This document shows positions 52,799 to 61,692 of a stretch of DNA of 64,000 bases, piece after piece. The stretch comes from Treponema sp. OMZ 798. Lineage in GTDB: Bacteria; Spirochaetota; Spirochaetia; Treponematales; Treponemataceae. The stretch spans positions 1,612,001-1,676,000 of the forward strand of contig NZ_CP051305.1 of the NCBI RefSeq assembly GCF_024181385.1. Direction: 5' to 3'. The number at the start of each line of letters is the position of its first letter. The first letter of the stretch is position 1. A model generated the notes under the pieces. That model did no database searches and had not been told where the DNA came from. It saw only the letters and a program-made list of their open reading frames with translations. The position numbers were made by a program, and so were the translations under genes.

Positions 52799-53554
52799 AT
52801 GGATAAAGAAAAAGATGATTATGACAAGCTTTTTTCGTCAATAATAAACGCAAAACACCTCGTTGCCTTTACGGGAGCCGGAATAAGCACGCTTGCCGGA
52901 ATAAAGGATTTTCGGGGAAAGGACGGACTTTATAAACAGCCTAATACCGAAAAAATGTTCGATATAGATGTGTTCCATCGGGATCCTTCCGTTTATTACG
53001 GAATGGCCAAGGAATTTATATACGGATTGGAAGAAAAAAAACCTGCAATCGTGCATACCGTCCTAGCCGAGCTTGAAACAAGAGATATTCTAAAAGCCGT
53101 AATAACCCAAAACATTGATTTACTCCACCAAAAGGCAGGGAGCAAAAACGTAATTGAGATACACGGCTCCCCCTCCGTTCACTATTGTATAAACTGCTCT
53201 TACACAGAAACTTTTGAGGAAACGGCAAAAACAGCTAAAACCGGAGCAGTACCCCGATGTCCCAAATGCGGAAGTCCTATCAAACCGGCTATAACCTTTT
53301 TTGGAGAAGCCCTGCCTCAAAAAGCCCTGATGCAGGCAGAAGCTGAAGCCTCTAAAGCTGATTTTATGCTGGTTCTGGGTACAACCCTCTTGGTCTACCC
53401 TGCAGCAGCCCTCCCCGCCTATACTTTAAGAAACGGAGGCAAAATAGCGATCGTAAACAATCAGCCGACTCAATTAGACTCCTATGCCGAGATTTTATTC
53501 GATGATTTGGAAGAAACCTTTGAAAAAATCGACAAAAAATTAAAGAATTTATAA
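52799..53554 (+). CDS. Sir2-type NAD-dependent deacylase
   Basis: A 251-residue sirtuin that removes acyl groups from lysines using NAD. Motifs: [16 protein letters not shown] (near 26-41), [12 protein letters not shown], catalytic His in EIHGS (near 119), four zinc Cys (CINC and CPKC), [10 protein letters not shown] and [13 protein letters not shown] 52799 is preferred, with GGGAGGA six bases upstream; ATG 52784 would place that site inside the gene. It might also act on acetate-metabolism enzymes, as CobB does. Confidence 0.93.
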   Translation: MDKEKDDYDKLFSSIINAKHLVAFTGAGISTLAGIKDFRGKDGLYKQPNTEKMFDIDVFHRDPSVYYGMAKEFIYGLEEKKPAIVHTVLAELETRDILKAVITQNIDLLHQKAGSKNVIEIHGSPSVHYCINCSYTETFEETAKTAKTGAVPRCPKCGSPIKPAITFFGEALPQKALMQAEAEASKADFMLVLGTTLLVYPAAALPAYTLRNGGKIAIVNNQPTQLDSYAEILFDDLEETFEKIDKKLKNL

Positions 53555-53572
53555 CTTTTTTTATAAATTCGC

Positions 53573-53732
53573 TTGACAAAAAAGTAAGAATATGGTAACT
53601 TACATCTAGGCACAGATTGCGGGTAGTTATCCAAAATTACCTGCGTAAAGCGTTCATAAAAGTATTTGTATGTGAATGGTTTATACTCTATTTTAATCGC
53701 TCCGGTCCGCATACTCCCGGAGCGATTTTTTT
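53573..53732 (+). ncRNA. Candidate small RNA with promoter and terminator
   Basis: TTGACA (53573-53578), a 17-base spacer and an extended -10 TGGTAACTT (53593-53601) predict a start near 53608. The transcript of about 125 bases can form GCGGGTA/TACCTGC (53619-53644 region), a second small hairpin near 53655-53676, and a perfect 11-base terminator stem (53695-53705 with 53717-53727) with a T-run to 53732. No credible reading frame fits. It does not match tmRNA, SRP RNA, RNase P or a riboswitch that I know. It could also be an attenuator leader for the next gene, but 128 bases separate them. Confidence 0.55.
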
Positions 53733-53846
53733 ATCTATAACATACAGTGTAGGCATTTAAGATTTAAGACATCAAAACCGATAAATAATTGAGAAAGATT
53801 TACAGTAAATTGCTTAAAAGGTATTTATTTTTTTTTATTTATGTGT

Positions 53847-53862
53847 TAGGATGTTATTCATG
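53847..53862 (+). promoter_or_regulatory. Likely -10 box and leaderless start of the HDOD gene
   Basis: TAGGAT (53847-53852) lies seven bases before ATG 53860, and no ribosome site is present. The -35 region is T-rich and weak (TTTATT at 53824-53829). The geometry equals the other leaderless starts in the window. Confidence 0.45.
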
Positions 53863-55341
53863 GAAAAAGATAAAAGAATAATCGTTGATTCAGAAAAAAT
53901 TGAAACGGCCATACGTTTGGGTGTTCCTATCGCTATAACTTCATATACTTTGCCTAAAGAAACTGAAGTTTATATAACGGATGTCATTTCCGAATTTTTA
54001 AAGCAGCTTCATTGTACAGACATTACAGACTACATCGTATACTACACAAATGAGCTCACAACAAACGCAAAAAAAGCCAATACCAAGAGGGTCTATTTTA
54101 AAGAAAGAGGGCTAAATATTTCCGATGCCGAAGATTATGACCTTGGTATGAAGGATTTTAAAGAAGATACAATATCAAACATGGAGCATTACCTTGCTCT
54201 TCAAAAAAAAGCCGGCCTCTATATCAAAATGGCCCTTCAACTTAAAAATGACAATATAGTCCTTGAAGTAAGCAATAACTCGGCCCTGACACGCCAAGAA
54301 TTTAAGCGTATTTTTGACAAAATAGTCAGAGCACGGCAATTTTCATCATTGGATGAGGCCTTTACTCAAGTTTTAGACAACACCGAAGGAGCCGGTTTGG
54401 GCCTTGTAATAATGGTTTTAATGCTTAAAAAGATGGGGCTAAACGAAAAGGCCTATCAAATAGATGTTGTAGACGGCGTTACAATAAACCGAGTTACAAT
54501 CCCCCTAAGATTAGAGTTAAAAAAAGAAGCAGAACCTCTTACAAGGGCTATTGTAGAATATATCAACGAAATACCACAATTCCCCGAAAATATTATGCAG
54601 ATACAGAGGGCTATTAACGATCCTGACTCAAAGATGCAAAAGATTGCACAGCTTATAAGCAGCGATATAGGCTTGGCAACGGACCTCTTAAAACATGTAA
54701 ACTCGGTGGCATTCGGACTTTCCAAGCCGTGTATGAACATTGTCGAAGCCGTTAAGTTCGTAGGCTTAAGAGGCATACAGAACTTGCTTTACTCGATGGG
54801 AACCATCAAAATATTGGAAACAACAGAAAAAGAGCAAAAGCAAATTTGGGAAAATGCCTATAGGCTGGCCTTTTTCTCCTTAAATGTTGCAAAACTTACA
54901 GGAAAACGTACTATAGTCGATGACGCATATATTTGCGGCCTTCTGCATGACCTTGGAAAAATCATCTTAGGCTCTATGTACCCTGAGCTGGTTGTAAAGC
55001 TGGCAGAAATTCAAGCCGAAAGGAACATTCCTCCGCAAGTTATGGACATGATTATGAGCGGAATGGCTCAAGCAGAAATAGGAGCCACCCTTGCAGAAAA
55101 ATGGAATTTCCCTGAGCCGATAATAGTAACAATAAGATATCAGGATAATTTTGAAAACGCACCCGAACAGCACCGGGAATTGGTTGAAAGCGTTTGCTTT
55201 GCAGACTTTATGCTCAATTTTTCACAAGAAAAAATAGATTACTACCAGATTCCTGAAGCCTTGCTGAAAAGGTTCAAAATAAAATCGGAAGAACAGCTTC
55301 GAAAACTTTGTGAACGCTTTGAATTCGCTTTTTCAAAGTAA
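53860..55341 (+). CDS. HATPase-HDOD signalling protein
   Basis: A 493-residue fusion. Residues about 1-225 resemble a GHKL ATPase: N-box YYTNELTTNAKKAN (near 58-72) and G-box EGAGLGLVIMVLML (near 175-188). Residues about 235-440 are an HDOD domain: IPQFPENIMQIQRAIN, SDIGLATDLLKHVNSVAFG, IVEAVKFVGLRGIQNLL, and GLLHDLGKII with an HD pair. HDOD proteins regulate signalling and stress in many bacteria. ATG 53860 is chosen over 53851 because the -10 box would cover the earlier ATG. The partner is unknown. Confidence 0.82.
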   Translation: MEKDKRIIVDSEKIETAIRLGVPIAITSYTLPKETEVYITDVISEFLKQLHCTDITDYIVYYTNELTTNAKKANTKRVYFKERGLNISDAEDYDLGMKDFKEDTISNMEHYLALQKKAGLYIKMALQLKNDNIVLEVSNNSALTRQEFKRIFDKIVRARQFSSLDEAFTQVLDNTEGAGLGLVIMVLMLKKMGLNEKAYQIDVVDGVTINRVTIPLRLELKKEAEPLTRAIVEYINEIPQFPENIMQIQRAINDPDSKMQKIAQLISSDIGLATDLLKHVNSVAFGLSKPCMNIVEAVKFVGLRGIQNLLYSMGTIKILETTEKEQKQIWENAYRLAFFSLNVAKLTGKRTIVDDAYICGLLHDLGKIILGSMYPELVVKLAEIQAERNIPPQVMDMIMSGMAQAEIGATLAEKWNFPEPIIVTIRYQDNFENAPEQHRELVESVCFADFMLNFSQEKIDYYQIPEALLKRFKIKSEEQLRKLCERFEFAFSK

Positions 55342-55361
55342 GAACCATAAAAATATCAGCA

Positions 55362-57470
55362 TTAAATATCAGGAAAAAGCTCCTTTATAATCTCGCGGTA
55401 GTTCTTATTGTAATATAGATGCCCGTATATAATTGCTGCAGCAAGAACATTTCTGCCGTAGCCTCTTGTTTCTGCGTAAGCAAGACCTTCTAAAAATAAG
55501 TCTGTCGGCAAATCGCCGGCCTGCCTTACCCAGCGTTTGACGGCATTGGGACCTGCATTATATGAAAAAAGAGCATGCATAATTTTTCCTCCGTTACGGC
55601 GTATCATATCCGAAAGATAGAAGGCTCCGAAACGGATATTTGTATCGGGATTGTTAAGGTCATAAGTCTCCAGCTTTAGACGGCGGGCAATATCGGCAGC
55701 CGTGGGCTTCATCAGCTGGGCAAGCCCTATGGCTCCCGCATGGGAAACAACCTCAGGCTTAAAATAGCTTTCACTTCTAAGCAGGGCATATAAAAGATAT
55801 TCAGGTAAATTGTATTCGGCAGCATATCTTTTGACAGACTCAAGCCAAGGCCGGGGATAGATTAGCTTTAAGTGTTCTTCTCCAAACTCGGCACCTTCGG
55901 AGTTGACCGCAAAGGTCATAATCCTCATGGAGTCGGCATAATTAGAATTTTCGGATAAAACTTGCGAAAAAAAAGCGGCATCTTCCGTACCGATTTGAGG
56001 ATATAAAACGGTAATCTTATTGTACAATTGGGAATAAAGTTTATATTTTACAAAACCTTTTAAAATTTGTATGGTATCTTCCTCCGAAAAGGAGCCGGAG
56101 CCTTTTCTTTTATAATTTTTTCCGTATGGGGAAGATGCGATAGGAAGCCCAAGCTGATAAGCGGACATAAGCCTGTAATAAAAAGAATTATGGTCTTTTT
56201 CATAGGCTTCACGGTACAGTTTTTTAGACTCCTCACCCGATAAGTTTTTAGAGCGTGCAAGAATATAGGAAAGGCGAGCCTGAGCCGAAAAAAGATTGGT
56301 TTTTTGAACAGCCTTTTGAAGTTTTTCAAGGCCCTTCCAATCCCGTGAAAGAACCAGCTTCATACAGGCATGAGCTGCAAGCTCTTCGTAAACTAAAACA
56401 TTTTTCCATGAAGGAGCAGAAACACAAAGCTCATCAAAAAATACCTTAAACGATCTATTTTTTTCTATATCGAGAATGTACCAAAGGGCAACATCATAAT
56501 CATAGGCTTGAGGCGGATAGGTCTTAGCCTTTTTAAAAAGTAAAAGCGCCTTTTCGGTATTTTCCTTTCCGCCCATTTTTAAACGCAGGCGGGCAGCATA
56601 AAAAGAGTACATGTATTTTTGCACGATGTAATCCGAATGCTTTGCGGATTTTTTTTCGTAAAGTTCAAGCTTATTTTCAAAAAGAAGGGCATCTGCAGCA
56701 TAATCGGAGGAGCCTGATAAGGCGGACCTTCCTGCATCGGAAAGAACAGTCCTGTTTTCAAAATACGGATTATCTTCCTTTTCCATTAAGTTTTTAAAAA
56801 TAGGCCATGCATCTTTAAACCTAGATTCAAATGTTAATTTTCTTGCGGTTAGAATTCTAAAAAAATCATCTCCGTAGACTTTTAAATCAGTCTTATTCTT
56901 TTCGATATTCTCTAAGCCTTCAATAAGTTCGGCATCAAATTTTTGAGCATTAAGATAGTCAGGCAAGGCCTTGTCCATTTTTTTTAAATTACCCGATAAA
57001 AATAAGAGCCTTTGGATTTCGGACCTTACAGCCTTCTCTTTTTCTGCCTCCGATTGAGCGGCTTCCAAACCGGCAAGCTTTTCTTCAAGCTTTTTAAGTT
57101 TTTCTTCATTGGATAAAAGCGCATAAAGTTCATCATCGGCCAGTTTTTTATACGGCATAGGAGTATTTTTTACCGCATACTCAAAATAAGCCCTGGCCGA
57201 TTCATCATAGATTTTTTTATCGGCAGACCTTACCCTCGCTTTTTTAAGAGCAAGGCCTATATAGTATAAGGATGAAGGATCGGTATTATATAATCGTTTC
57301 AATTCCAAGGGCTGAGGTTTTAAAAAACGGTAAAAATTTTCCGAATACAGATCCTCAATTAAACGATCTTCTGCGGTCTTATCATAGGAACCTGCACACG
57401 ACAAGCTCGAAAGGCAAAAGCAAAAGCAGAATAAGACAAAACCAAAGCGTATAAAAAATTTAGAGTTTAT
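55362..57470 (-). CDS. Soluble-lytic-transglycosylase-like lipoprotein, probable ATA start
   Basis: A protein of about 702 residues that cleaves peptidoglycan glycan strands. The SLT domain is C-terminal (about 545-690): catalytic Glu in LLRSESYFKPEV, SHAGAIGLAQLMKPTA, FGAFYLSDMI and SYNAGPNAVKRW. The middle is a long superhelix of helical repeats, as in Slt70. The frame is open upstream of the first usual codon (TTG 57404) and encodes a lipoprotein signal ending SSLSC (Cys 25) if it begins at ATA 57470, eight bases behind AAGGGA. It follows the LysM gene by 18 bases. Confidence 0.85.
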   Translation of the reverse strand: MNSKFFIRFGFVLFCFCFCLSSLSCAGSYDKTAEDRLIEDLYSENFYRFLKPQPLELKRLYNTDPSSLYYIGLALKKARVRSADKKIYDESARAYFEYAVKNTPMPYKKLADDELYALLSNEEKLKKLEEKLAGLEAAQSEAEKEKAVRSEIQRLLFLSGNLKKMDKALPDYLNAQKFDAELIEGLENIEKNKTDLKVYGDDFFRILTARKLTFESRFKDAWPIFKNLMEKEDNPYFENRTVLSDAGRSALSGSSDYAADALLFENKLELYEKKSAKHSDYIVQKYMYSFYAARLRLKMGGKENTEKALLLFKKAKTYPPQAYDYDVALWYILDIEKNRSFKVFFDELCVSAPSWKNVLVYEELAAHACMKLVLSRDWKGLEKLQKAVQKTNLFSAQARLSYILARSKNLSGEESKKLYREAYEKDHNSFYYRLMSAYQLGLPIASSPYGKNYKRKGSGSFSEEDTIQILKGFVKYKLYSQLYNKITVLYPQIGTEDAAFFSQVLSENSNYADSMRIMTFAVNSEGAEFGEEHLKLIYPRPWLESVKRYAAEYNLPEYLLYALLRSESYFKPEVVSHAGAIGLAQLMKPTAADIARRLKLETYDLNNPDTNIRFGAFYLSDMIRRNGGKIMHALFSYNAGPNAVKRWVRQAGDLPTDLFLEGLAYAETRGYGRNVLAAAIIYGHLYYNKNYREIIKELFPDI

Positions 57471-57488
57471 AAAACTATCCCTTCAAAC

Positions 57489-58577
57489 TTATTTAGGCGG
57501 AATATCTATATAGGTACCGGCTATAATAAGATTGGGATTTTTAATTTTATTGTAATCCGCTATCTTTTTGTAAAGCCAAGGTGTTTTGTAGAAGGTCTCG
57601 GATAGATCCCACAAGGTATCACCCCATTTGATCTTATACCTTACCGCTCCCTTGGAAGTTACATTCGATTTTTTTTGAGCCTCAGCCTTTTTCTTGGCAG
57701 CAGCCTTCCGTTTAGCTTCTTCTTCCGCCTTCTTTTTAGCCTCAGCAGCGGCCTTTTGCTTAGCTTCCTCTTCAGCTTTTTTCTTGGCTTCGGCTTTTTG
57801 TTTAGCTTCTTCCTCAGCCTTGCGTTTAGCTTCGGCGGCTGCCTTTTCGGAAGCATCTTCCTTAGGAACATTCGAGGTCGTAGCATTTACGTCTTTTTTT
57901 TGCTCTTGCACCTTTTCAACCTTTTCAGGTGCGGAAGCTATCATATCCTTATCTGCAAAGGGCATTTTTTTAGTCAAAAGAAGAATGGCAAATACAAGGG
58001 CCGTTATACAGAGGATTATTATAAGAATTATAAGCCACATAGGCATCTTTTTCTTTTTTTCAGGCCTTTCTTCATCATTACCGTAAAGTTGAGAATCGGC
58101 AGTATGAGATTCGAAAGATTCATCAAAAGAAGAATCTTCTTTTGATGACAGATCGCTTTCTTTTATAAAATAATCATCATCACCGCTTTCAAGACCTGAC
58201 GAGTCATCTAGGGAGGCAAAATCAAAGTCTATACCGTCAAGACTTGCCTCATCAAGATTTTTTAGGGAAACCCTTAAAGACTGATGTGATCCTGATCCTT
58301 CATCTATGGCTTCGGCAGAAAGATTTTTTTCTTCATCAAGTTTTATTTTTAAATTTATAGTAGGATCTCCTGCAGTCCCCATTGAAACGTCTTCCACAAT
58401 AAGGGAGCCTATATATTCAGGCTCTGTTTCTTCAAATTGCTTAAATAAATTTATTTGAACACTCTCTTGATTATCTCTGACTGTGGTCAATTCCAGAGAC
58501 TGTTCCGACAAAGCGTCTTCGTCCAAAATCGGGAAAAAGGTCCCATCAGCAAGTTTGATTCCTATTTTTGAAGCCAT
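57489..58577 (-). CDS. Membrane LysM protein with DnaK-like N-terminal domain
   Basis: A 362-residue protein. Residues about 25-110 resemble the substrate-binding beta-sandwich of DnaK (TVRDNQESVQINLFKQ, YIGSLIVEDV, PTINLKIKLDEEKNLSAEAID). An acidic Ser-rich linker, a membrane helix (about 180-203), an Ala/Lys/Glu-rich coil (about 230-305) and a C-terminal LysM domain (YKIKWGDTLWDLSETFY...NPNLIIAGTYIDIPPK, about 312-361) follow. LysM binds peptidoglycan. ATG 58577 is set by GGAGGA upstream. The gene likely forms an operon with the transglycosylase. Confidence 0.85.
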   Translation of the reverse strand: MASKIGIKLADGTFFPILDEDALSEQSLELTTVRDNQESVQINLFKQFEETEPEYIGSLIVEDVSMGTAGDPTINLKIKLDEEKNLSAEAIDEGSGSHQSLRVSLKNLDEASLDGIDFDFASLDDSSGLESGDDDYFIKESDLSSKEDSSFDESFESHTADSQLYGNDEERPEKKKKMPMWLIILIIILCITALVFAILLLTKKMPFADKDMIASAPEKVEKVQEQKKDVNATTSNVPKEDASEKAAAEAKRKAEEEAKQKAEAKKKAEEEAKQKAAAEAKKKAEEEAKRKAAAKKKAEAQKKSNVTSKGAVRYKIKWGDTLWDLSETFYKTPWLYKKIADYNKIKNPNLIIAGTYIDIPPK

Positions 58578-58665
58578 ATCGTCCTCCTGCAAAATTCCAA
58601 GTTTAAATAGTTAATTATAGCATCTATAACTATTCTAAACACAAAACAAGTTCTTGTCAATGAAT

Positions 58666-59703
58666 TTAAAAATTATTATGATAAATTATAGGGGCGAGAG
58701 TTTTTTTTCCCGCCAAAAGCATGATAAGACGGTCAAAGCCCATCGCAGCCCCGGAACAAGGCGGCATCTTAGAGCAAATTTTCCCGAAATCCTTTACCGG
58801 AGGATGAGGAACAAGGGCATTTTTTTGTTTTAATGCGTTTTCATTTTTAAAATAAGAGTCGATTTTTTCAGGATTTCTTTCTTCGGTGTAGCAGTTTGCA
58901 AGCTCAACGCCGTTCAAATAAACCTCCCAGCGCTCAACCGTCTTCCATTCGAGATCTTCGTTTTTTTTGTTTAAAACTTTTTGAGAATTTTCTTGGGCAA
59001 GGCAGGGGACAAAGGCCGGATAGTCCAAAAGGGCTATGAGCTTATTTTGGGGAAGATTGGGTTCAACCGCATGAACCAAAATAAGCTCGTATAAATCGTC
59101 TTCTTTCCAATCCGAATAGTTTTTAGCTTCGCCAAGGCCCAATTTTTCCGCATAGGCAGCAAGCTCTTCATGAGAATGTTCGGTGCTTAAAGGCACTCCT
59201 GCATATTTTCTAAAAGCCTCATCCATGGTAAGGCAGTCAAAGCCCCTTGATAGGGTTTTTAAAACCTCCCCGTCAGCTATAGGATTTTCTTTTACCCTCT
59301 CGGCAACATGATTTAAAAACGCTTCGGTTATCTTTACGGAATCCTTATAGTTTGCGTTTACAGTGTAATATTCAAGCATGGTAAATTCGGGGCTATGGAT
59401 ATTGCCTATAGACTCTACATTGCGGTAGCATTTGGAGATTTGAAAAACCGAGCGGGAAGTTTGGGCAATGACGGGCTTAATATAAACTTCGGGGGAAGGC
59501 ACCAAAAAAAGAAGCTTTTTTTCGTTCAATCCCTTTGATGCGGCAGGGCTTAGATACTCCGTTTTAAAAACTTCCAAACAAGTTTCAGGGATGAGCTCTC
59601 CCGAAAGAGCAGGAGTATCCAATTCCAGATAGTTCTTTTTAATAAAAAATTCCCTTGCAGCCTGAATGGTCAGGGCACGCAATTCCAAAGCTTCAATATC
59701 CAT
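58666..59703 (-). CDS. epmA: EF-P lysine ligase / lysyl-tRNA synthetase-like protein (EpmA/GenX)
   Basis: A 345-residue class II aminoacyl-tRNA-synthetase-like protein without the N-terminal anticodon-binding domain, which is the EpmA layout. EpmA adds beta-lysine to elongation factor P. Motifs: SPEVYIKPVIAQTSRSVFQISKCYRN (motif 2 region, near 70-95), HSPEFTMLEYYTVN, GVELANCYTEE and GAAMGFDRLIMLL (motif 3). The partner genes epmB and efp are not in the window. GAGGT lies before ATG 59703. Confidence 0.88.
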   Translation of the reverse strand: MDIEALELRALTIQAAREFFIKKNYLELDTPALSGELIPETCLEVFKTEYLSPAASKGLNEKKLLFLVPSPEVYIKPVIAQTSRSVFQISKCYRNVESIGNIHSPEFTMLEYYTVNANYKDSVKITEAFLNHVAERVKENPIADGEVLKTLSRGFDCLTMDEAFRKYAGVPLSTEHSHEELAAYAEKLGLGEAKNYSDWKEDDLYELILVHAVEPNLPQNKLIALLDYPAFVPCLAQENSQKVLNKKNEDLEWKTVERWEVYLNGVELANCYTEERNPEKIDSYFKNENALKQKNALVPHPPVKDFGKICSKMPPCSGAAMGFDRLIMLLAGKKTLAPIIYHNNF

Positions 59704-59733
59704 AAATAGACCTCAAGTATTTGTAAAGAGTTT

Positions 59734-60969
59734 CTATTCCGCGAGGGCTTGCACAGGATCCAGCCTTGAAGCCTTGATCGCAGGATGAAGGCCGAAAAAG
59801 ATGCCTGTACATACACTTACCGAAAAGGCTATAAGGGAGCCCGAAAAATTGGGCAAAAAAACGATTTCGGGCGGAAAAAAGAAGTTTACAATCAGTTTAC
59901 TGATCACAAGCCCCAGCACAATCCCTATAAGCCCCCCTGTAAGAGTAAGAGATGCCGACTCTATTAAAAACTGCATCCTTATTGCTTTGCCTGTAGCCCC
60001 GAGAGCTTTCCGTATTCCTATTTCTTTTCGGCGTTCGGTAACCGTAACAAGCATTATGTTCATAATGCCAATGCCTCCGACTAGGAGGGATATGCCTGCA
60101 ATGGCCGAAAGCACAAGCCCCACCATCCCCGTAATCTTATTCATCTGTTCAAATTGCTGGCGGGCAGAGTAAACCCAGATAGCAAAGCGGTTTCCTCCCG
60201 ATAATTCTTCTGAAAAATCATGAATCTTTGCCTCAACCTTTGAAGTGTCCTTAGGCTCAAAGATAACGACTTCTGCTGTCCAAACAGCATCAGCCATTTT
60301 TCCCGGCAGCTTACTCATAGCAAATTTTCTTGGGACAAAGACGGCATCCGAAGTGCGCAGCACCCATGTGTTCTTAGTCTTTACAACACCTATAACTTGA
60401 AGGCGCACAATATGGGGAGGAGCATTTTCTCCGCTTGAAGGAATCTGCAAGGTAATAAATTTCCCGACAGCGCGGCCTTCAGGAAAAAGCTGATAAGCTA
60501 TCCTGTCGCCTATAATTGCCTTTTCCGCTCCCGTAGAATAATCCGAAGAAGAAAAAAAACTACCGTAATCCATGACCACTCGGTGAGACTCAAGCCTTTC
60601 GGCCTCTATTCCCTCTATATCGCTAATTTCAATCCGCAAGTTATTCCTTACAACTGCGGCTTGAAAACGGTTTGAATAAAAAACGCGTTTTATCTCGGGG
60701 ATTTTTTGTTTGAGTTTCTTGCGGAAGACCTCGTCAAACTTTATAAACTCCTCATCTCCGAATTCGGGGTTTCCCCTCTGAGTGCCTATGTTGATTATAT
60801 CCATGCTGAACTCTTCAAATTCTTTTACCATGCTGTTTGAAAGAGAGCTTGCAAGACTCGTAACAATTATAACTGAGGTAACGCCTATAACTATACCCAA
60901 CAGGGAAAGAAGGGTTCGCATCTTGTTCGTTTTAAAATTATGAAGGGCATTTATAAAATCCTCAAACAT
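59734..60969 (-). CDS. MacB-type ABC transporter permease
   Basis: A 411-residue FtsX/MacB-fold permease: one N-terminal membrane helix (about 15-40), a large periplasmic domain (about 45-275) and three C-terminal helices with the typical GGIGIMNIMLVTVTERRKEIGIRKALGA segment (near 295-325). The separate ATPase is encoded just upstream; its stop overlaps this start by eight bases. ATG 60969 has GGGGAAG before it. With the adaptor and TolC-like protein it should form a tripartite efflux pump. Confidence 0.9.
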   Translation of the reverse strand: MFEDFINALHNFKTNKMRTLLSLLGIVIGVTSVIIVTSLASSLSNSMVKEFEEFSMDIINIGTQRGNPEFGDEEFIKFDEVFRKKLKQKIPEIKRVFYSNRFQAAVVRNNLRIEISDIEGIEAERLESHRVVMDYGSFFSSSDYSTGAEKAIIGDRIAYQLFPEGRAVGKFITLQIPSSGENAPPHIVRLQVIGVVKTKNTWVLRTSDAVFVPRKFAMSKLPGKMADAVWTAEVVIFEPKDTSKVEAKIHDFSEELSGGNRFAIWVYSARQQFEQMNKITGMVGLVLSAIAGISLLVGGIGIMNIMLVTVTERRKEIGIRKALGATGKAIRMQFLIESASLTLTGGLIGIVLGLVISKLIVNFFFPPEIVFLPNFSGSLIAFSVSVCTGIFFGLHPAIKASRLDPVQALAE

Positions 60970-61681
60970 TTTCTTCCCCTTTTTGTTTAAAATCGGCGGC
61001 ATTAAGGGAATCGGCTACCACAAGCCCGTCTTTTAGATGGATTGAACGGGGAGCAAGAGAAGCAATTTCTTGATCGTGAGTTACCATTATGACGGCTGTC
61101 CCCGTTTTGTTTATCGTTATAAAAAGATCCAAGACAGAATGTCCCGTTTCGGAATCAAGGGCACCCGTGGGCTCATCGGCCAAAATAATCTTAGGATTTG
61201 TAACAAGGGCCCTCGCGATGGCAACCCTCTGCTTTTGTCCGCCTGAAAGCTCACCCGGCCTGTGTTTTAACCTGTCGGAAAGGCCAACCTTTTCAAGCTC
61301 TTCTGCAGCCCGTTTTTTTCTTTTATCTAAGGAAAGCCCCTGATATCTCAAGGGGAGCATTACGTTTTCAAGCACATTTAGATTGGGAAGGAGGTAGTAT
61401 TGCTGAAAAACAAAGCCTACGGTTTTATTCCGTAAGGCGGCAAGCTCGTTTTCTGTCATGTCGGCAGTGATTACACCGTCCACATAAATTTTCCCCGAAG
61501 TCGGCCTGTCGAGACAGCCTATCATATTCATGCAGGTGGACTTACCAGAGCCCGACGGCCCCATTATAGAAACAAAAGAAGATTCTTCTATTTTAAAGGA
61601 AACCCCGGCAAGTGCCCTAACGGTTGTTTCTCCCATCTCAAAGGTTTTAACTACATTTTCAAGGCGTATAATATCGGCCAT
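60962..61681 (-). CDS. MacB/LolD-type ABC ATPase
   Basis: A 239-residue ATP-binding subunit. Walker [10 protein letters not shown] (near residue 39), signature [15 protein letters not shown] (near 142), Walker [13 protein letters not shown] (near 162) and H-loop VTHDQE. TGALDS and the [15 protein letters not shown] stretch are typical for MacB/LolD partners. ATG 61681 is preferred; AGAGG lies nine bases upstream. It overlaps the permease gene by eight bases and lies 11 bases behind the adaptor gene. Confidence 0.93.
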   Translation of the reverse strand: MADIIRLENVVKTFEMGETTVRALAGVSFKIEESSFVSIMGPSGSGKSTCMNMIGCLDRPTSGKIYVDGVITADMTENELAALRNKTVGFVFQQYYLLPNLNVLENVMLPLRYQGLSLDKRKKRAAEELEKVGLSDRLKHRPGELSGGQKQRVAIARALVTNPKIILADEPTGALDSETGHSVLDLFITINKTGTAVIMVTHDQEIASLAPRSIHLKDGLVVADSLNAADFKQKGEENV

Positions 61682-61692
61682 AACTAAAACCT

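Noticed and set aside
57675..58145. Plus-strand hydrophobic proteins opposite the LysM gene.
   Set aside because: They arise from the complement of the Ala/Lys/Glu coil codons and lack ribosome sites.
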